Part shown: piece by piece, positions 19,920 to 31,574 of the stretch
How the letters are laid out: each line of letters begins with the position of its first letter
Numbering within the stretch: the first letter of the stretch is position 1
DNA from: Nephrocerus scutellatus
Taxonomy: Eukaryota > Arthropoda > Insecta > Diptera > Pipunculidae
Assembly: GCA_947095585.1 (NCBI GenBank)
Contig: OX352763.1
Location: forward strand, 21,997,462-22,061,461
DNA: 64,000 nt
Direction of reading: 5' to 3'
Notes under the pieces: generated by a model
The model's database searches: none
What the model was told of the DNA's origin: nothing
Seen by the model: the letters and a program-made list of their open reading frames with translations, nothing else
Program-made: the position numbers and the translations under genes

Positions 19920-20616
19920 GCTGAGCTTAACTGAACTTAACTGTACTTTGAATCGAGTTTCCTACCAGAGAGGGTGCAAGTTAATTAAACCAAATGACAA
20001 GACACTCTTCACTGAACTATGGATGTCTTCTCTGGCAAACTGAACACATCAAAGTCACAAGGCTCAACTATTATCCACTTTCGCCTCCTTATGCTAATGT
20101 CTAAAGTGTCAAACTGATGGCGTGTACTCTTTTTTTACACTAGCATAAGAGAGCGAATGTACATTATGGTTTACCCTTAGACAGTTGTTAGTGTCAAAAC
20201 TGTCAAACTGGTGCCGAGCTCAACTGACAGCTGACTACCATATTCCTAAACTGAACTTTAAATCGAGTTTCCTATCAGAGAGAATTAGAAGATCAGTGCA
20301 GTTGGTAATAAAGCGAAATGACAAGACACGCTACACTGAAGGACAGATCTCTCGGTGCGGATGTCTCATCTGTCAAAATTATCGTACAATAGTCTTAAGG
20401 TTCGACTATAATGCTGTTAATATCATCGGACTCCTTAATGTACTATAAAATGGTGTCTTGTGATCTGACTACCATATTCCTAAACTGAAGTTAGAATCAA
20501 GTTTCCTACCAGAGATATTTGCAAAATGGCAAGACACTCTACATTAAAGGATGAAATCGGTCCGGTGCGGTCTCTGCTGACAAACTGAACATATTAAAGT
20601 CTTAAGCCTCCGGTTA
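19920..20616. repeat. three diverged direct repeats, 233-310 bp apart
   Basis: AATCGAGTTTCCTACCAGAG occurs at 19951, nearly again at 20261, and as AATCAAGTTTCCTACCAGAG at 20494. Each is followed by AAATGACAAGACACTC-like and CTGTCAAACTGAACA-like blocks and CTTAAG or CACAAG GCTC. A preceding CTACCATATTCCTAAACTGA is shared by copies two and three. No coding potential; origin unknown. Confidence 0.7.
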
Positions 20617-22720
20617 GGTTAAGGTGGCTGTCAGTGAAACCGACACACAATGGTCCATTGTGATACCACACGGATTAAGAAAATTTTTTTTTTCACCTAC
20701 TCGTTGAACCAATTTGAACTTCGTATGAAGCGCAGGAGACTGCTAATGTCAATGTTGATAATATCATTTGTGTCGTTGTAGAAGAAAGCTCACATATGGA
20801 GTTTACGTTTTTGGGAGAGGGCTGGACAAGTACAGAGAAGATGAATAATATTCTCCTTCTCCTTCTCATTCATGCAGTTTCGAGAAGACTCCAAGTCTTG
20901 CTTTGCCTATGAAACAGTGTCCAGTGATGAAACCTCAAATAGCACCGATGTGTGATCTTTTTAGGGAGATCAAACACTTGGACTGTTTTGGATCCAGCTT
21001 GAGCCAGATCTGATTTGTCGCTATGCAAGTTGCACCTACGATTAGTTTTTTCATTAGCATCCCGCTTTAATATGAGTTTGCATGAAGCGATTGGTATACT
21101 TGAGAACCATATTCAGGTAAAATGGGTAGTGTAGTCAAGACAAGGCTTTACTGATCGCCATAATTTCAGCCTGGAAAACATACTACAGTGGTTAGGAAGA
21201 CAGAAACAGAGGCTTAGATTTAGCTCTTTAAAAAAAAACACTTCTGCCAACTCCGTTATCAGTTTTTGACCCGTCTGTGTAAAAATGAATGTGGTCATCT
21301 TCCAGGCTAGCGTCTTCTTCCTAGAATAATGGGGAGGTGAATTTGACGTAGAAGTTTTTGTTCAAATTTTGTTGCGAAGTGGTTTAGTCTAATGCTCTCG
21401 TAAGTGCTAGCTTTTTATCGTCATATAATTTGTCAAAGACGACGACCGACATTCCAATGAGTATGCTTTCTAGCCGGCTACCAAATTCACACGTCGTCGC
21501 CAGAGTACACAGCCTCATAAGTATCTTGTATGAGATCCTGACGAAATTCAGTATAGAGAAGTGACCAATATCATTTGTGGTTCACTGAGAGATAGCATTG
21601 AGGCTAATAGCCGAGCTAGCATCAGCAACTTGCCAGCTGAAAATGTCGGGTAGTGTAAGGTCGAACAAAATGCTCAGTGCGGCGGAGGAAGTTGTCATAC
21701 ATAGAATAGCTGATCTTTGGACTTTGCTTAATTTGTCAAGGTTTACTTTCTTATTTAAGGCAGTCTACCCTACAGTCACACCGTATAGAAGAGTAGATCT
21801 TACTACCGCTGTATATAGCCAATTAGTTATATGGGGTTGAAGACCCAATCTGCTACCAATTGCTTTTTTGCATGAGAAGAGTGCCACCGTGGCCTAACGA
21901 ACTCTTTCTTGTATGTGTCCAGCTTAGCTTTCTGTCCAGAATAAGACCCAGATACTTGGCTTTATCAGAGAATGTTAAGCTTATACCTTTTGTAGAAGGA
22001 GAGTTAATATGTGGATCTTTATATTTCCTAATGAATAGGAAAGCTTAGCGTTGTAAGGATTCACCCCTAAACCACAGAAATCTGCTCAGCAAGTCATTTT
22101 GCAGGAGTTCTTTTAAGGTATTTGGGTGTTTTCTTGAGACGGAACAGAAACGTCTTCCACATAAGCGATTACTCTGCAGCCCTCACTTCTTAGGCATAAC
22201 AGCAACTCATTCAGTGCTAAGTTCCATTGGAAGGGGGGACAAGACTCCACCTTGTGGGGTTCCTTTACAGACAGATTTTCTGGCAGACAACACGCCCAGT
22301 CCGACTTGTGAGCAGAAGTTTAATCAATTCGCCAAGCGAGTCGTTCACCCTCAAAGTCGACAGTGCATCCGTTATAGCAGATGTGTTGAAGTTGTTAAAA
22401 GTGCCTTTAACGTTTAGGAATACTCTACCATTGTGTACTTCTTGTAGTGAAGGGAATGTTCAATAGAACGTACCAGTGTATGTAAGAGCTGTTCCTACAG
22501 ATTTGCTTTTACAATACGCGTGCTGATCTGTAGACAGGAGTCTTTTATCAATGCGTAGATATCGATCAGACTTTCTAGTCTATTTAACAGGAATGCTGAT
22601 AGACTGATTGGTCTGAGATCCTTTGGGCTAACGCATTGTGGAGACCTTTTTACCGATTTACTGCTAACAACTACTTAGCTGCCCGATTGGATTTGAAGCA
22701 TTTTTTTTAAAGACGCATAT
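20617..22720 (-). mobile_element. family A LOA-like LINE, second copy
   Basis: The mirror image of the 5.8-8.3 kb element. The 3' tail is present at 20617-20720 (minus strand GGTATCACAATGGACCATTG, then TCGGTTTCACTGACAGCCAC, then CTTAACCTAACC). Antisense of the CCHC knuckle lies near 20850-20880, the RNase H region follows, and the RT thumb at about 21640-21840 is antisense to the same block as 6960-7160 of the first copy. The LERLIDIYIRARID-type segment lies near 22550. Stops and indels are frequent. It lost its 5' end near 22720. Confidence 0.8.
20700..22720 (-). pseudogene. ORF2 remnant (RT, RNase H) of family A LINE
   Basis: Reverse transcriptase and RNase H of a LOA-like element, in the same order as the copy at 5805-8199. 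On the minus strand the C-terminus reads FNWFNE just before the stop near 20700, with the zinc-knuckle region and ITGHCFIGKARLGVF-like sequence upstream. The palm motifs fall near 22140-22260 and are disrupted. No frame longer than about 80 codons survives, so it is more decayed than the plus-strand copy. Confidence 0.75.
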
Positions 22721-22969
22721 GGAGTTAGTGACAGTCACTAGTGGATGATATCGTCCATTGATTGACTTTTTTTGGAACCATAAATGGATTCCTTGGATTT
22801 CATCAAAATTTGGTTTCACAAAATTCCACTTCGTTAACAGTAAATGGAACCATGCAGTTACTTTTCTAGTATGTTTCGAGATGAAATTATTGTCAGATAT
22901 TGATTGGGACTGACGATCGCTATTAATAACAGCACTAGGTTTCTGTTAATTGTGTTTATTGAGATGTAT

Positions 22970-23246
22970 CGGGTGCTTGAGCTTGAAATTTGAAAAATTA
23001 ACTCAAAAGTGCATTTTTATCAAATAATTTATTTCATTTATAGGATCACTATATGACATTAATATTTGAAAATAATTTTGGGCAATTGACACCCGCGGCC
23101 GTTCTTGACGAATGGCATTTTGGACATCCAATTTAGGGACCCTTTTTCTAGCACTGCTGGCCGTATGACATAAATAACAGAAGCAGCTCGTTTGACAGTT
23201 AATCCTTTAGTAGGCCTAGCATCTAACCAAACAAAACAAGTAACAT
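22970..23246 (-). mobile_element. internally deleted mariner derivative
   Basis: A short non-autonomous copy related to the rosa-like element. The minus strand carries a transposase C-terminus, LNWMSKMPFVKNGRGCQLPK and then IIFKY, matching ENWTSRMTFVKNSRGSHMPE and IVFKC of the 8.57-kb gene. Just upstream it passes straight into 5' flank sequence (GACAGTTAATCCTTTAGTAG, CTAACCAAAC) that also occurs upstream of the N-terminal fragment at 18225-18262. Most of the gene between is deleted. A GGGTGCTTGAGCTTG end near 22970 is a plausible inverted-repeat remnant. Confidence 0.7.
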
Positions 23247-23804
23247 AGGCCACACACACTACAGCAACTCAAACAGAATATTTTAAAAAATTAACTTGAA
23301 TATCGTTCAAAATTATGTGAAGACGCTATGCGGCACATAAAAGCGAATAATATATAGATGCTGCCAACCATTTTCAAAATGTTTATAGTTTGCAAAAAAA
23401 AAAAAAAAAAACAATATTCCCGCTTCCATAGAATTAATAAATAGCTGTATTATGCTTCCACTGTCTGTCTGTCTATCGGAATTTTCGATATAAAACTCGA
23501 TTTGGGTTTACCTGTAAATCCACCATTACTCCCATCAGCCAACACAAAATTCACATTTTTCGTTAAACCTCATAAATAAAATTAATTAATCCAATAATTA
23601 GTTGTGTTAGAAACTCGCTGCGAATAGAGAAAGTAATCGCCATCGGTCATCGACCATTCGCTGGTGCGAGTAACGGAGCCACAAGACTTAATTGGATAAA
23701 TCTCTAAGATAAAGAAAAAGGAAGAGCAGAACAACAGAAGAGCTAGGTAGTTTTTTTTGTCCACTAATTTCTGCCAAATTTTTTACCAAAGAAAAAAAAA
23801 ACCA

Positions 23805-23835
<31 letters not shown>

Positions 23836-25559
23836 CTCGTGCTCAAGTTGCCAAATTGCTAAAATGCTATCATGCGGCTTCCATCGCAAACTTAATGCCA
23901 ATTGCTGCCGATAAGAACTGTCAGTTAGCTGCTTTTTTTTTAGAGGCATTCAAATCTGCACTAAAACAGGCAATTAAATAGATTATACCAATTGCGCATT
24001 CAAATGCCACACAACAACAAAATCAGGTCAATGGCTACATAAAAAACTGCGTAGACATGAAGTGGAATTTCGAGAAGCGTCGCTCCATCTGCGACTTTGA
24101 AGTTCTCTTATATTCGACTCAGTAGTTCCTCCAGTTTCCACACAGTCCTAAAAGTTGCACCAAAAATTGTACAATCCGCTGCCCTATAAAATGCTATTTA
24201 TTTATTATTCCCTAATAGGCCTTGTATCTCATTCGAATCAATCAATTGAAGTCTAGTATGCACTTTCAAAGAAAACCGGTCAACCCACGAATATCTCGAA
24301 TGCGTGATCGATTGTGCGTTTGGTGCGTGGACGCGAACGATTACTTCGCTGGGCTTACTTTATGGCCTTGGCACTGAAAATCTGACTTTGAATCGTACGC
24401 ATAAATAGGGAGGTTCCTCACCTTTATGTTTTTTTTTTATTAATATTTTCGTTGTGTTATGTAATGTTGGCCCGTCATTGTGATGGAGCTTTCGTTGTTG
24501 TCGTATGTGCGTATTGTGCGTTCACCGAACGTACGTTGCTCTCTAAGTTCAACGCACTTTCAAACGGACATCGTGAACTGTGCAGTGTAAAGTGGGAAGG
24601 TGATTTGAATTTGTATGTTAATCGAATTGACAAAAGCTCATAATTTCAGCTGCCTGCCAGTAGTAAATCTGAGTTATGTACAGTGAAATATTTCCCGATA
24701 GCCGGACGCCTAGTAGCCGCAGTGTTTTTGTCCAGCTATGTTTGAGAGAAGGTCAAACAAATAAACAAGCGTTTTATTGAATTAATTGAATTAATTGAAA
24801 ATATTTGTATTTTCTTATTAATTATGTAAATCTTAAAGGGCTTTTCCCTTAGGATTTTTTAACTGAACACCACTGATGAGGGGATAGTTGTCAGTTTTTT
24901 AGTAAGAAGACCGTTTAATTGATTTGTTTAAGTGACATTTGCCTTTAGTAATTCAAAACTAAGCAACTCATAATTTTTTAAAAAAAACTTTAAAATTGTC
25001 CGAAATATCCGGCTCGAAGGACCATGTAAATCCTTTCCTTAAATTGACTTAATTTAAACATATTGCTAACAAAGTATATCCAACAGTTATATTGGAAATG
25101 CTTACTAATTTAATCTTATTTCTAATGCAATTGATATTTGTGCTGATTGTTGAAAAATAGCAATTGCATGGATGTGGGTAGCTGGATGTTGGGTGTGACG
25201 AGCGATTGTGTAAACGCTGATGTTGCATGTTGTTGCCGATACGTGGAACGTTGATTGTACACATGCTGATGTTGCATTTTGTGGCCGAGCTTAATTGAAT
25301 TTAATTGCGCACATGCTGTGGTCGCTTTGTTGTTGTTGATATATTTAATAAATTAAAAAAGTAAAAAATTTATTTTATTGCAAGATCTGTCTTAAATCCT
25401 TTAGTGTGGCTAGGGAGAAAAGCCTCAGCCTCGGCCTCTTGAATGATAAGAACTTTTGTTGGATTTGTGACGTTGAGTTGAAACAATTTTGGTGTTTTTT
25501 CTTCGCTTAACATTTTAATTTATTTAGTATTAAGATTACACTACAAAGCCAGTATGAAA
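23247..25559. other. unique island with possible pogo-like end
   Basis: No gene recognised. A poly(A) run lies at about 23395-23411. At 24680 ACAGTGAAATATTTCCCGAT followed by AGCCGGACGCC resembles the CAGTG..CCGGA ends of pogo/Tigger elements, and TTGTCCGAAATATCCGGCTC near 24998 could be its partner. If so, 24680-25025 is a small non-autonomous copy (low confidence). 25190-25320 repeats ACATGCTGATGTTGCAT-like words. Confidence 0.4.
23804..23832. repeat. CA microsatellite
   Basis: An uninterrupted CA dinucleotide run of about 14 copies follows an A-rich run. Likely length-polymorphic. Confidence 0.97.
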
Positions 25560-27085
25560 CGTGGTGTTGACTTCTACTCGAAGGGAAAGCCAACGTATTG
25601 GCCGACCAACAAAATGCCTGACCTCGTCGACTTCTTTCCAGCAAAATGGGTCCCCAAATATGTACCTTATGAAAATCGAAGAATGCTATGATTTCTGCTC
25701 AGACCACTCAGCTGTAATTTTGAAGATTGGCGTAATTCTATCAAAAAATGGAGGAGTGCCTAGATTAGCTAGTAACTAAACCAACTGGGACGGTTTCAGA
25801 AGAAGCTGCAAGGAAATGGTTGCTTTAAATGTGGCCACTTAAGACGCCGTTTGAGATAGAAGACGAAGTTGATAGACTCGTGAAAGTTATTCAGAGAAAG
25901 ACAGGAGTACGGAAGAGCAAAACCAAATACCAGCCTGAAATCGAAGACCTCATACGGAAAAAGAGGAGAGCGCGCAAAAGATGGAAACAATCCCGCGCGG
26001 CTCCGGATAAAACTTATTTGAACCATCTATGCAACAAGCTAAAAAACTTGCTGCAAGATTTTAAAAACCTTGAAGCTTCTGCTTCCTTCAGACTTTTGTA
26101 TGTTCCAAAGCAATGGAAAATCGCCGAAGTCATAATGGTTCAAAAATTTGGGAAATGTCCGAACGACAAAGAATCATATAGCCATATCTCGCTACTGCTA
26201 ATAATATCTAAGGTCTTTGAGGAACTTCTCCTTAAACGATAACAACCTATTATTGAAGAAAGACGCCTAATCCCGGGCCATCAATTCGGTTTTAGAGTTA
26301 AACAATTGATCACCTACTGCCAATAATATCTAAGGTCTTTGAGGAACTTCTCCTTAAACGATTACAACCTATTATTGAAGAAAGACGCCCAATCCCGGGC
26401 CACCAATTCGGTTTTAGGGTCAAACAATTGATCAGGTTTATCGATTAACGAATGTTATTGAGAAAGCCCTTGAGGAGCAAAAAATATGTTCTAGTGCTTT
26501 TCTGGTATGGCACGAAGGACTGAAGTATAAGCTTAAGCTTATCCTACCGGAAAAATTGTTTAGAATACTGGAATCCTATACAATACGCTCTTTCGTGTTA
26601 GATGCTGAATTTAGTACTCGAAGTTCAAAGAAATTCTCGCCGGTGTACCGCAAGGTAGCGTTCTTGGTCCAATCCTATTCTTGCTTTACACAAGAGACAT
26701 AACACAAGACGAAGAGACAGTCGTAGCCACGGTCGCAGACGATAGGGGTATCCTCGCAACAGGTAATACTATTAAATCATTAACGGGAAAACGTAAACGA
26801 GCTTTAGACAAAATAAGCGAGTGGACAAAGACCTAGCGAATTGCTCTCAACGAGACAAAGTCAACACATGTCCATTTTACATTCAGAAAGGTGAAAAATT
26901 TACCCCTTTTCATCAACTCGGTGCAAATATCGAATGCAAACGAGGCTAAATATCGAGGAATGACTCTAGACGCAAAACTTAAGTGGAAGTCACACGTTCG
27001 AAAGATTCGGGTCGCCGAATTTCTATATTGCATACATTACATTATAAAGTGTTTGTAGCCTTGTGGTTACCCTAAAAAAATGTAA
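25560..27085 (+). pseudogene. Jockey-clade LINE ORF2, internally deleted
   Basis: The endonuclease end is read as GVDFYSKGKPTYWPTNKMPD near 25561, the usual THWPT..PDLIDFF block. A linker follows, LKTPFEIEDEVDRLVKVIQ at 25832, then EDLIRKKRRARKRWKQSRAA near 25938. The frame then jumps, still open, straight into RT at FRLLYVPKQWKIAEVIMVQK near 26089, so the segment between is deleted. Further on are ISKVFEELLLKR, PGHQFGFR, ATVADDRGILATG near 26733 (family FADD, first residue changed) and LNETKSTHVHFTFRK near 26850. An open frame of 137 codons remains at 25829-26242. Stops and frameshifts later on. Confidence 0.88.
26190..26425 (+). repeat. about 120-bp tandem duplication inside the Jockey RT
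   Basis: The segment AATAATATCTAAGGTCTTTG through GGTTTTAGRGTYAAACAATT and GATCA is present twice, the copies starting near 26199 and 26319 and differing at only a few bases. It duplicates the ISKVFEELLLKR..PGHQFGFR part of the RT and must postdate the element's death, or have killed it. Confidence 0.9.
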
Positions 27086-28734
27086 GGTTTCCAATTTCCA
27101 AAGCAAAACTTTTGCTGCATACAGCTATTTGTACTATCACGCCAATGTGCTACGGCTGAGTAAATTAGGTGATAAGTAGTGTGACTTTTGCTGATCGTGG
27201 ATTTAAAAAAGGAATCAAGATCACCAGTTTAAGCACCATGTGACTACCACCTCTGTTTCAAGACATGGAAAATTGATCCGACGGAAGACGGTTAGCATTA
27301 AAAGGGAACGTCAACGTCGACTGTAATAAGCTTAAAAAAGTAGAGAATCTTACTTTTCTATCGATTTTAGAGCAGATTATCGTGAAAAAATACAAGTATG
27401 GGAGGAAAAACTTAAAAATGTTGTTTTACTTTTCAGACTGCCCTCATATTTGGACACTAAAAGTCACCCGCAATTTCGGTGTTAAGTTTGGAATCATATA
27501 GCAACGAGTAATTGCGGCAACCTACCAACCGAAACTTTGAGAAACTTTCTTACTTTATGCATTAATTAATAGATTCTCTCGCTGTAGTTGAAATTTCGTG
27601 GACAATATTTCCAGGAAATGTATTGTAGACACCTTCCACTTCATAAGTATACTTTACGTTTACTACGCACACATGCGTGAAGTTCAACATTTTCACATCA
27701 TTATGTTGTGTCGGCGTCAATACATAGGCTTAAGTAAAATTTCGCCAACACAAAAAATGCGTCGTTCGTTGACCTGCGAACTGTCCGTGGAAGCAGAAAT
27801 AATGATGAAGAAGCAAAAAAAGCGCGTCTACCACTATTTTTGTTGTTGGTTGGTTGTGAATTCGTAACTTAGACTTTGAATGCTAATTTCACCGATTTGC
27901 CGGACACACACTCACTCCATCGCATTAGTTCACCTCTCTTTGGATACGAGTATGTACAAATATGTTGAAGTGTGTGACCGCGATGATGATAATGACGGTG
28001 ATACTAAATCACAGTCGATCGCCGACCATTTACATAGAAAAAATCTATTTTACAATCCAAATGACTAGATGCTGGAAAAGACAACACATTTGGCCTAATT
28101 TTCGAGCTTGCCAACATTTCTATATCTGGCGATGCTCATGTGTTCTGAATAAACCAGATACATCTTAACTTATATCTAAGTATGCGTTTTATTAGGAACA
28201 TGCCAATTCGATATCTGGTAGGTACGAGTATTGATGTGACGAAAGCAGGCAATGATGTGTGGAATAAACAAAGTTCCATTAATTTGTAGCTATCTGTAGC
28301 AAGGTAGGTATAAGACTTAGATGCCTGTTCTGTATCTTTTGTTTTACTATGATGGAATTTATTCTCTTTAAGACCAATCTTATCTTATTATTAAAAGTTT
28401 CCGGTAAGTAATTAAATGCATACCTTTTTACAAGAATTCCAATGGAGAACTTCCGATATTTCGTTGACCACTATCATTTTTGGTTTTACAACAGAGGTCC
28501 GGATCAGGCCCTGTGCTCCAGAAAAAAATCTCTCCACCGGTCCAGATTTTAATTCAATGCCCTACAGTTTGAAATCCCTAATCTCTGGTTTATGTCATCC
28601 TTCTTAAGTAGGCTTGGTCTGCTTCGCTTTTGTGTCCTATATATACTACTACAAAGGATTTTCTGAACAGGATCCTCTTCACGTATGCGAGTTAGATATC
28701 ATATCCAACGGAACCTACCGTGGTTAATTCCTGA
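27086..28734. other. unique stretch, nothing recognised
   Basis: Short open frames (27598-27867, 27880-28068) show no family motifs. 28500-28610 has a frame reading APEKNLSTGPDFNSMPYSLK, faintly like the GKAPGPDGI region that precedes RT domains, so the RTE copy may begin earlier than called. No RNA gene seen. Confidence 0.4.
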
Positions 28735-29960
28735 AGTCGCTTTAACCATCGTAGCCATGCTAACAGCTCGAATCATATTAGAACGCGTAAAGGAGCATTT
28801 AGATTCAACTCTCGACGTCGAACTGACAGGCTTTCGCTGTGGATCCTCTTGCATCGATCACATAAACACTTGTCGGATCATAATAGAACAATGCGTCGAT
28901 TACAGATCTCCGCTACATCTACTGTTCATCGACTTCGAAAAGGCTTTTGACAGCTTTAATCGAGATGCTATCTGGCTGGACCTGTGCAGGAGCGGTGTCC
29001 CAGAAAAACTTATAGCTATTATCAAAGCTACATACAAGGGAAGTAAAAGTCGCGTCCTACACAACGGTAAGGTGTCCGAGGAATTTGAAGTCCAAAGTGG
29101 AGTACGTCAGGAGTGGATACTATCACCCCTGTTATTCCTGTTGGTCATCAGCGATGAGCTGCGTGCAGCACTGACGGTAGGGAACAATGTAATTAGATGG
29201 ACTATGACAACTTACCTTAAACACCTGGACTACGCTGAACATGTTTGCCTGCTCTCACATCGGATAATGGACCTTCCTATGAAAAACACTGCAAAAACAA
29301 AAACCCTGAACACTTCTAACACCCGCTCTCAAATCAACATTGCTGGACAGATAGTCGTAAAAGTTGACAACTTTCTATATCTAGGAAGTGTGGTCTCGGC
29401 TGAACGCGGTGGCGCCGAACTGGATGTTTGCAGCATAATCGGGAAAGCGATGACTGCGAAATCGGAATGCTATCGAAAGTCTGGAGAAGCAATGTTTTCA
29501 GCTTAAGAACTAGCTTCGAATGTTCCGCTCCAACGTCGAATCAGTACTGTTGTACATGGAAGATGGATACCACTACCACGCTCAAGCTGCAATCTTCTGG
29601 CCTAATCGTATACAACGACGAACTTCATCGGAAAACGGACCAAGAACATATAGACGTTATTATTCGAAGGAGAAAGTGGCAGTGGATTGGACACACACTA
29701 CGGCGCGATGACAACTCCATTGCAAAATATGCTATGCAGTGGAACCCGGCAGGTAGAACAGCGGGACGCCCTAGGAGGACGTGGTGCAGGACAGTCTTGG
29801 AGGAAGCAGGGTCCTTGGGAATGAGTTGGAGGCAGCTCAAACGTGTTGCAGAAAACAGAACAAGATGGCACGTAGGCGTTCTTGCCCTATACCCCTCGAG
29901 GGGTGAAAGGATTCAAGAAGACGAAGAACGTGGAATCTCAAGCCACAGTGACCTGTGAGA
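28735..29960 (+). pseudogene. RTE-clade LINE reverse transcriptase
   Basis: A single-protein RTE-type element, RT domain and C-terminus. Landmarks: ARIILERVKEHLDSTLD near 28765, GFRCGSSCIDHI, the catalytic block LLFIDFEKAFDSFNRDAIW near 28922, QSGVRQEWILSPLLFLLVIS near 29091 and LDYAEHVCLLSHR near 29229. There the family FADD motif is altered, so the enzyme would be dead. After a deletion come VDNFLYLGSVVS near 29363 and the diagnostic RTE tail RRRKWQWIGHTLRRDDN near 29666, AGRTAGRPRRTWCRTVLEEA and WRQLKRVAENRTRW. The main frame runs 28685-29506 (273 codons), then shifts near 29440-29520 into 29428-29958. Confidence 0.9.
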
Positions 29961-30071
29961 AAACTCACCAGTTTTCTGATGGTATCCTTGTCTAGATTTA
30001 CGATTTCTTGTAGGAAAAGGGTCTGATTAATCGTTTGGATTGTCTCAGCTCCAGACAATTTCCCAGTGGAC
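29945..30071 (-). pseudogene. family B LINE C-terminal fragment
   Basis: The minus strand reads SGAETIQTINQTLFLQEIVN and then LDKDTIRKLVSFLTGHCGLR, the same block as PGLRQSTPFPYKEIFYLNRD..LVSFLAGHFGLR at 31.6-31.75 kb and KLVSFPPGHCGLRYHLNK at 16.27 kb. It is a fragment of about 125 bp between the RTE copy and a SINE. Confidence 0.8.
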
Positions 30072-30325
30072 CTGACGAATGCTCTAGTGCTAAGTGCATT
30101 GGACTTTGGAGCAAGACGTTTGTTTTTCGAATCCCAGGAATACCGAATGTATTTTTCACGTTCCTACCTCTCACAGATGTCTGCCAAACATACGAGAGTA
30201 ATAACTCTTGTCACGGAAAACTTCTCAATTAGTGTGCAAAAATATAACACGCTCAACTTAAATGTTGCGAGAAGTTAGCGGGTTTTAATCACAACGGTCG
30301 GTCGCGCCAAATATTATTATTATTG
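30072..30325 (+). mobile_element. SINE S1, second copy
   Basis: The tRNA-like head GCTCTAGTGCTAAGTGCATT begins near 30080 and is followed by a B-box-like TTTTTCGAATCCC at 30123. The family body follows (ATTTTTCACGTTCCTACCTC, ACGAGAGTAATAACT, CACGGAAAACTTCTCAATT) and the TCGCGCCAAATATTATTATT end near 30302. It interrupts or abuts the family B fragment. Confidence 0.75.
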
Positions 30326-31574
30326 ACTAAGGGTTAAATTTCCTTAAACAAGTGCTTTGCTACATTGTAAGTTAAAAGTTTAGTTGACATTTTCAAAACT
30401 TTTAGAAGGTCTTACTTTAGTGTATTTTGTTCATTATTTGTAGAGCATTTATAACATTTGATGTGCAATTAGCAATTATTGGCTTGCATAGTCTGCTTAA
30501 AAGAAATTGTAGGAAATAAACTGCTTAGTTAGATCTCCAGTATTCATAGAAAAGACGTTCTATAACGCACCTAGATACATAGACACTTAACAGGCACGTA
30601 ACACAGTAACAGCAAGAAAACGCTCAGATAATCAAAGCACCAAAGAAGCTAAAAATTTCGATAGATTAGAAGATTAATTATTAAACTCCTGATTGCTTTG
30701 CCGTTTATACGTGCGCTTATATTTAGTATAAGAAAAGCGACCTAGGATCATAATTATTAACACTAACAGCACCTATCAGGTCAATGACTTTTTTGAATAA
30801 AAAAAATGGAAACAATTTAGCAAAAAAAAAACACCATATTGGCGCACACCCATTTTTCATGTTTCGGCCGTAAATCCCATCAAAATTGGCAAAAAAAACA
30901 GCGAAGATGCTTCAGGTAGATACACATTCATGGCTTTCACCTTGTTTTGGCGGAATTTCGGTGTTCATTTCAACGGAATAGATTCTCAGTTGGACCAGAG
31001 AGATAGTCGACTGTCGATGTGCCGACTTTATGAAACCCGCATTAACTTCTCAATGCTGCGCGAAGGGACAACGGCGAAGATCTCTGCTTCGCAGGCATCA
31101 AACTTTATGCGTCATTCAATAGCTTAGTGAAATTGTAAAGCTGTACAGGCGGCAGGTAACGACTTTGATGAAACTAAAATTTTGGTTTTTGATGTGTAAC
31201 ATCTTAGCTCTTGGTATGCGGCGGAAATATCTCAAAGGAATTAGGGAGAAGCGCGCGTTTTTATTTTTAAAATTGAAACTTTTATAGTGGCGGTTGATTG
31301 AGTCATAGGAGCGTAACAAAAAATGCAACGCTGGTCATAGCTCCAAACTTGGTACACATTTGAGTTACAATCTCGGATAAAATATTGGAGAGTATTTTTT
31401 TAAAGAATACCCTAGCCCATATAGCAGACACTGCGACCTTAAAGATCCATTATGTATTTACTCTAAAAGACGTACCACCTGATATACGTGAAGGATAGTA
31501 AGTTCTTGGTGGCGGAATTTCACAACTCCCCTGTCAAGCATATTTACGTATGAAAAATGCGTATCCTTAGCCGA
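30326..31574. other. unique stretch, nothing recognised
   Basis: AT-rich at 30326-30840. 30840-31300 is less AT-rich and has short open frames on both strands without conserved motifs. No RNA gene or repeat structure was recognised. Confidence 0.4.

Noticed and set aside
21598..21840. 80-codon plus-strand frame resembling one at 6952-7164 on the minus strand
   Set aside because: Both are antisense shadows of the same RT thumb region in the two family A LINE copies.
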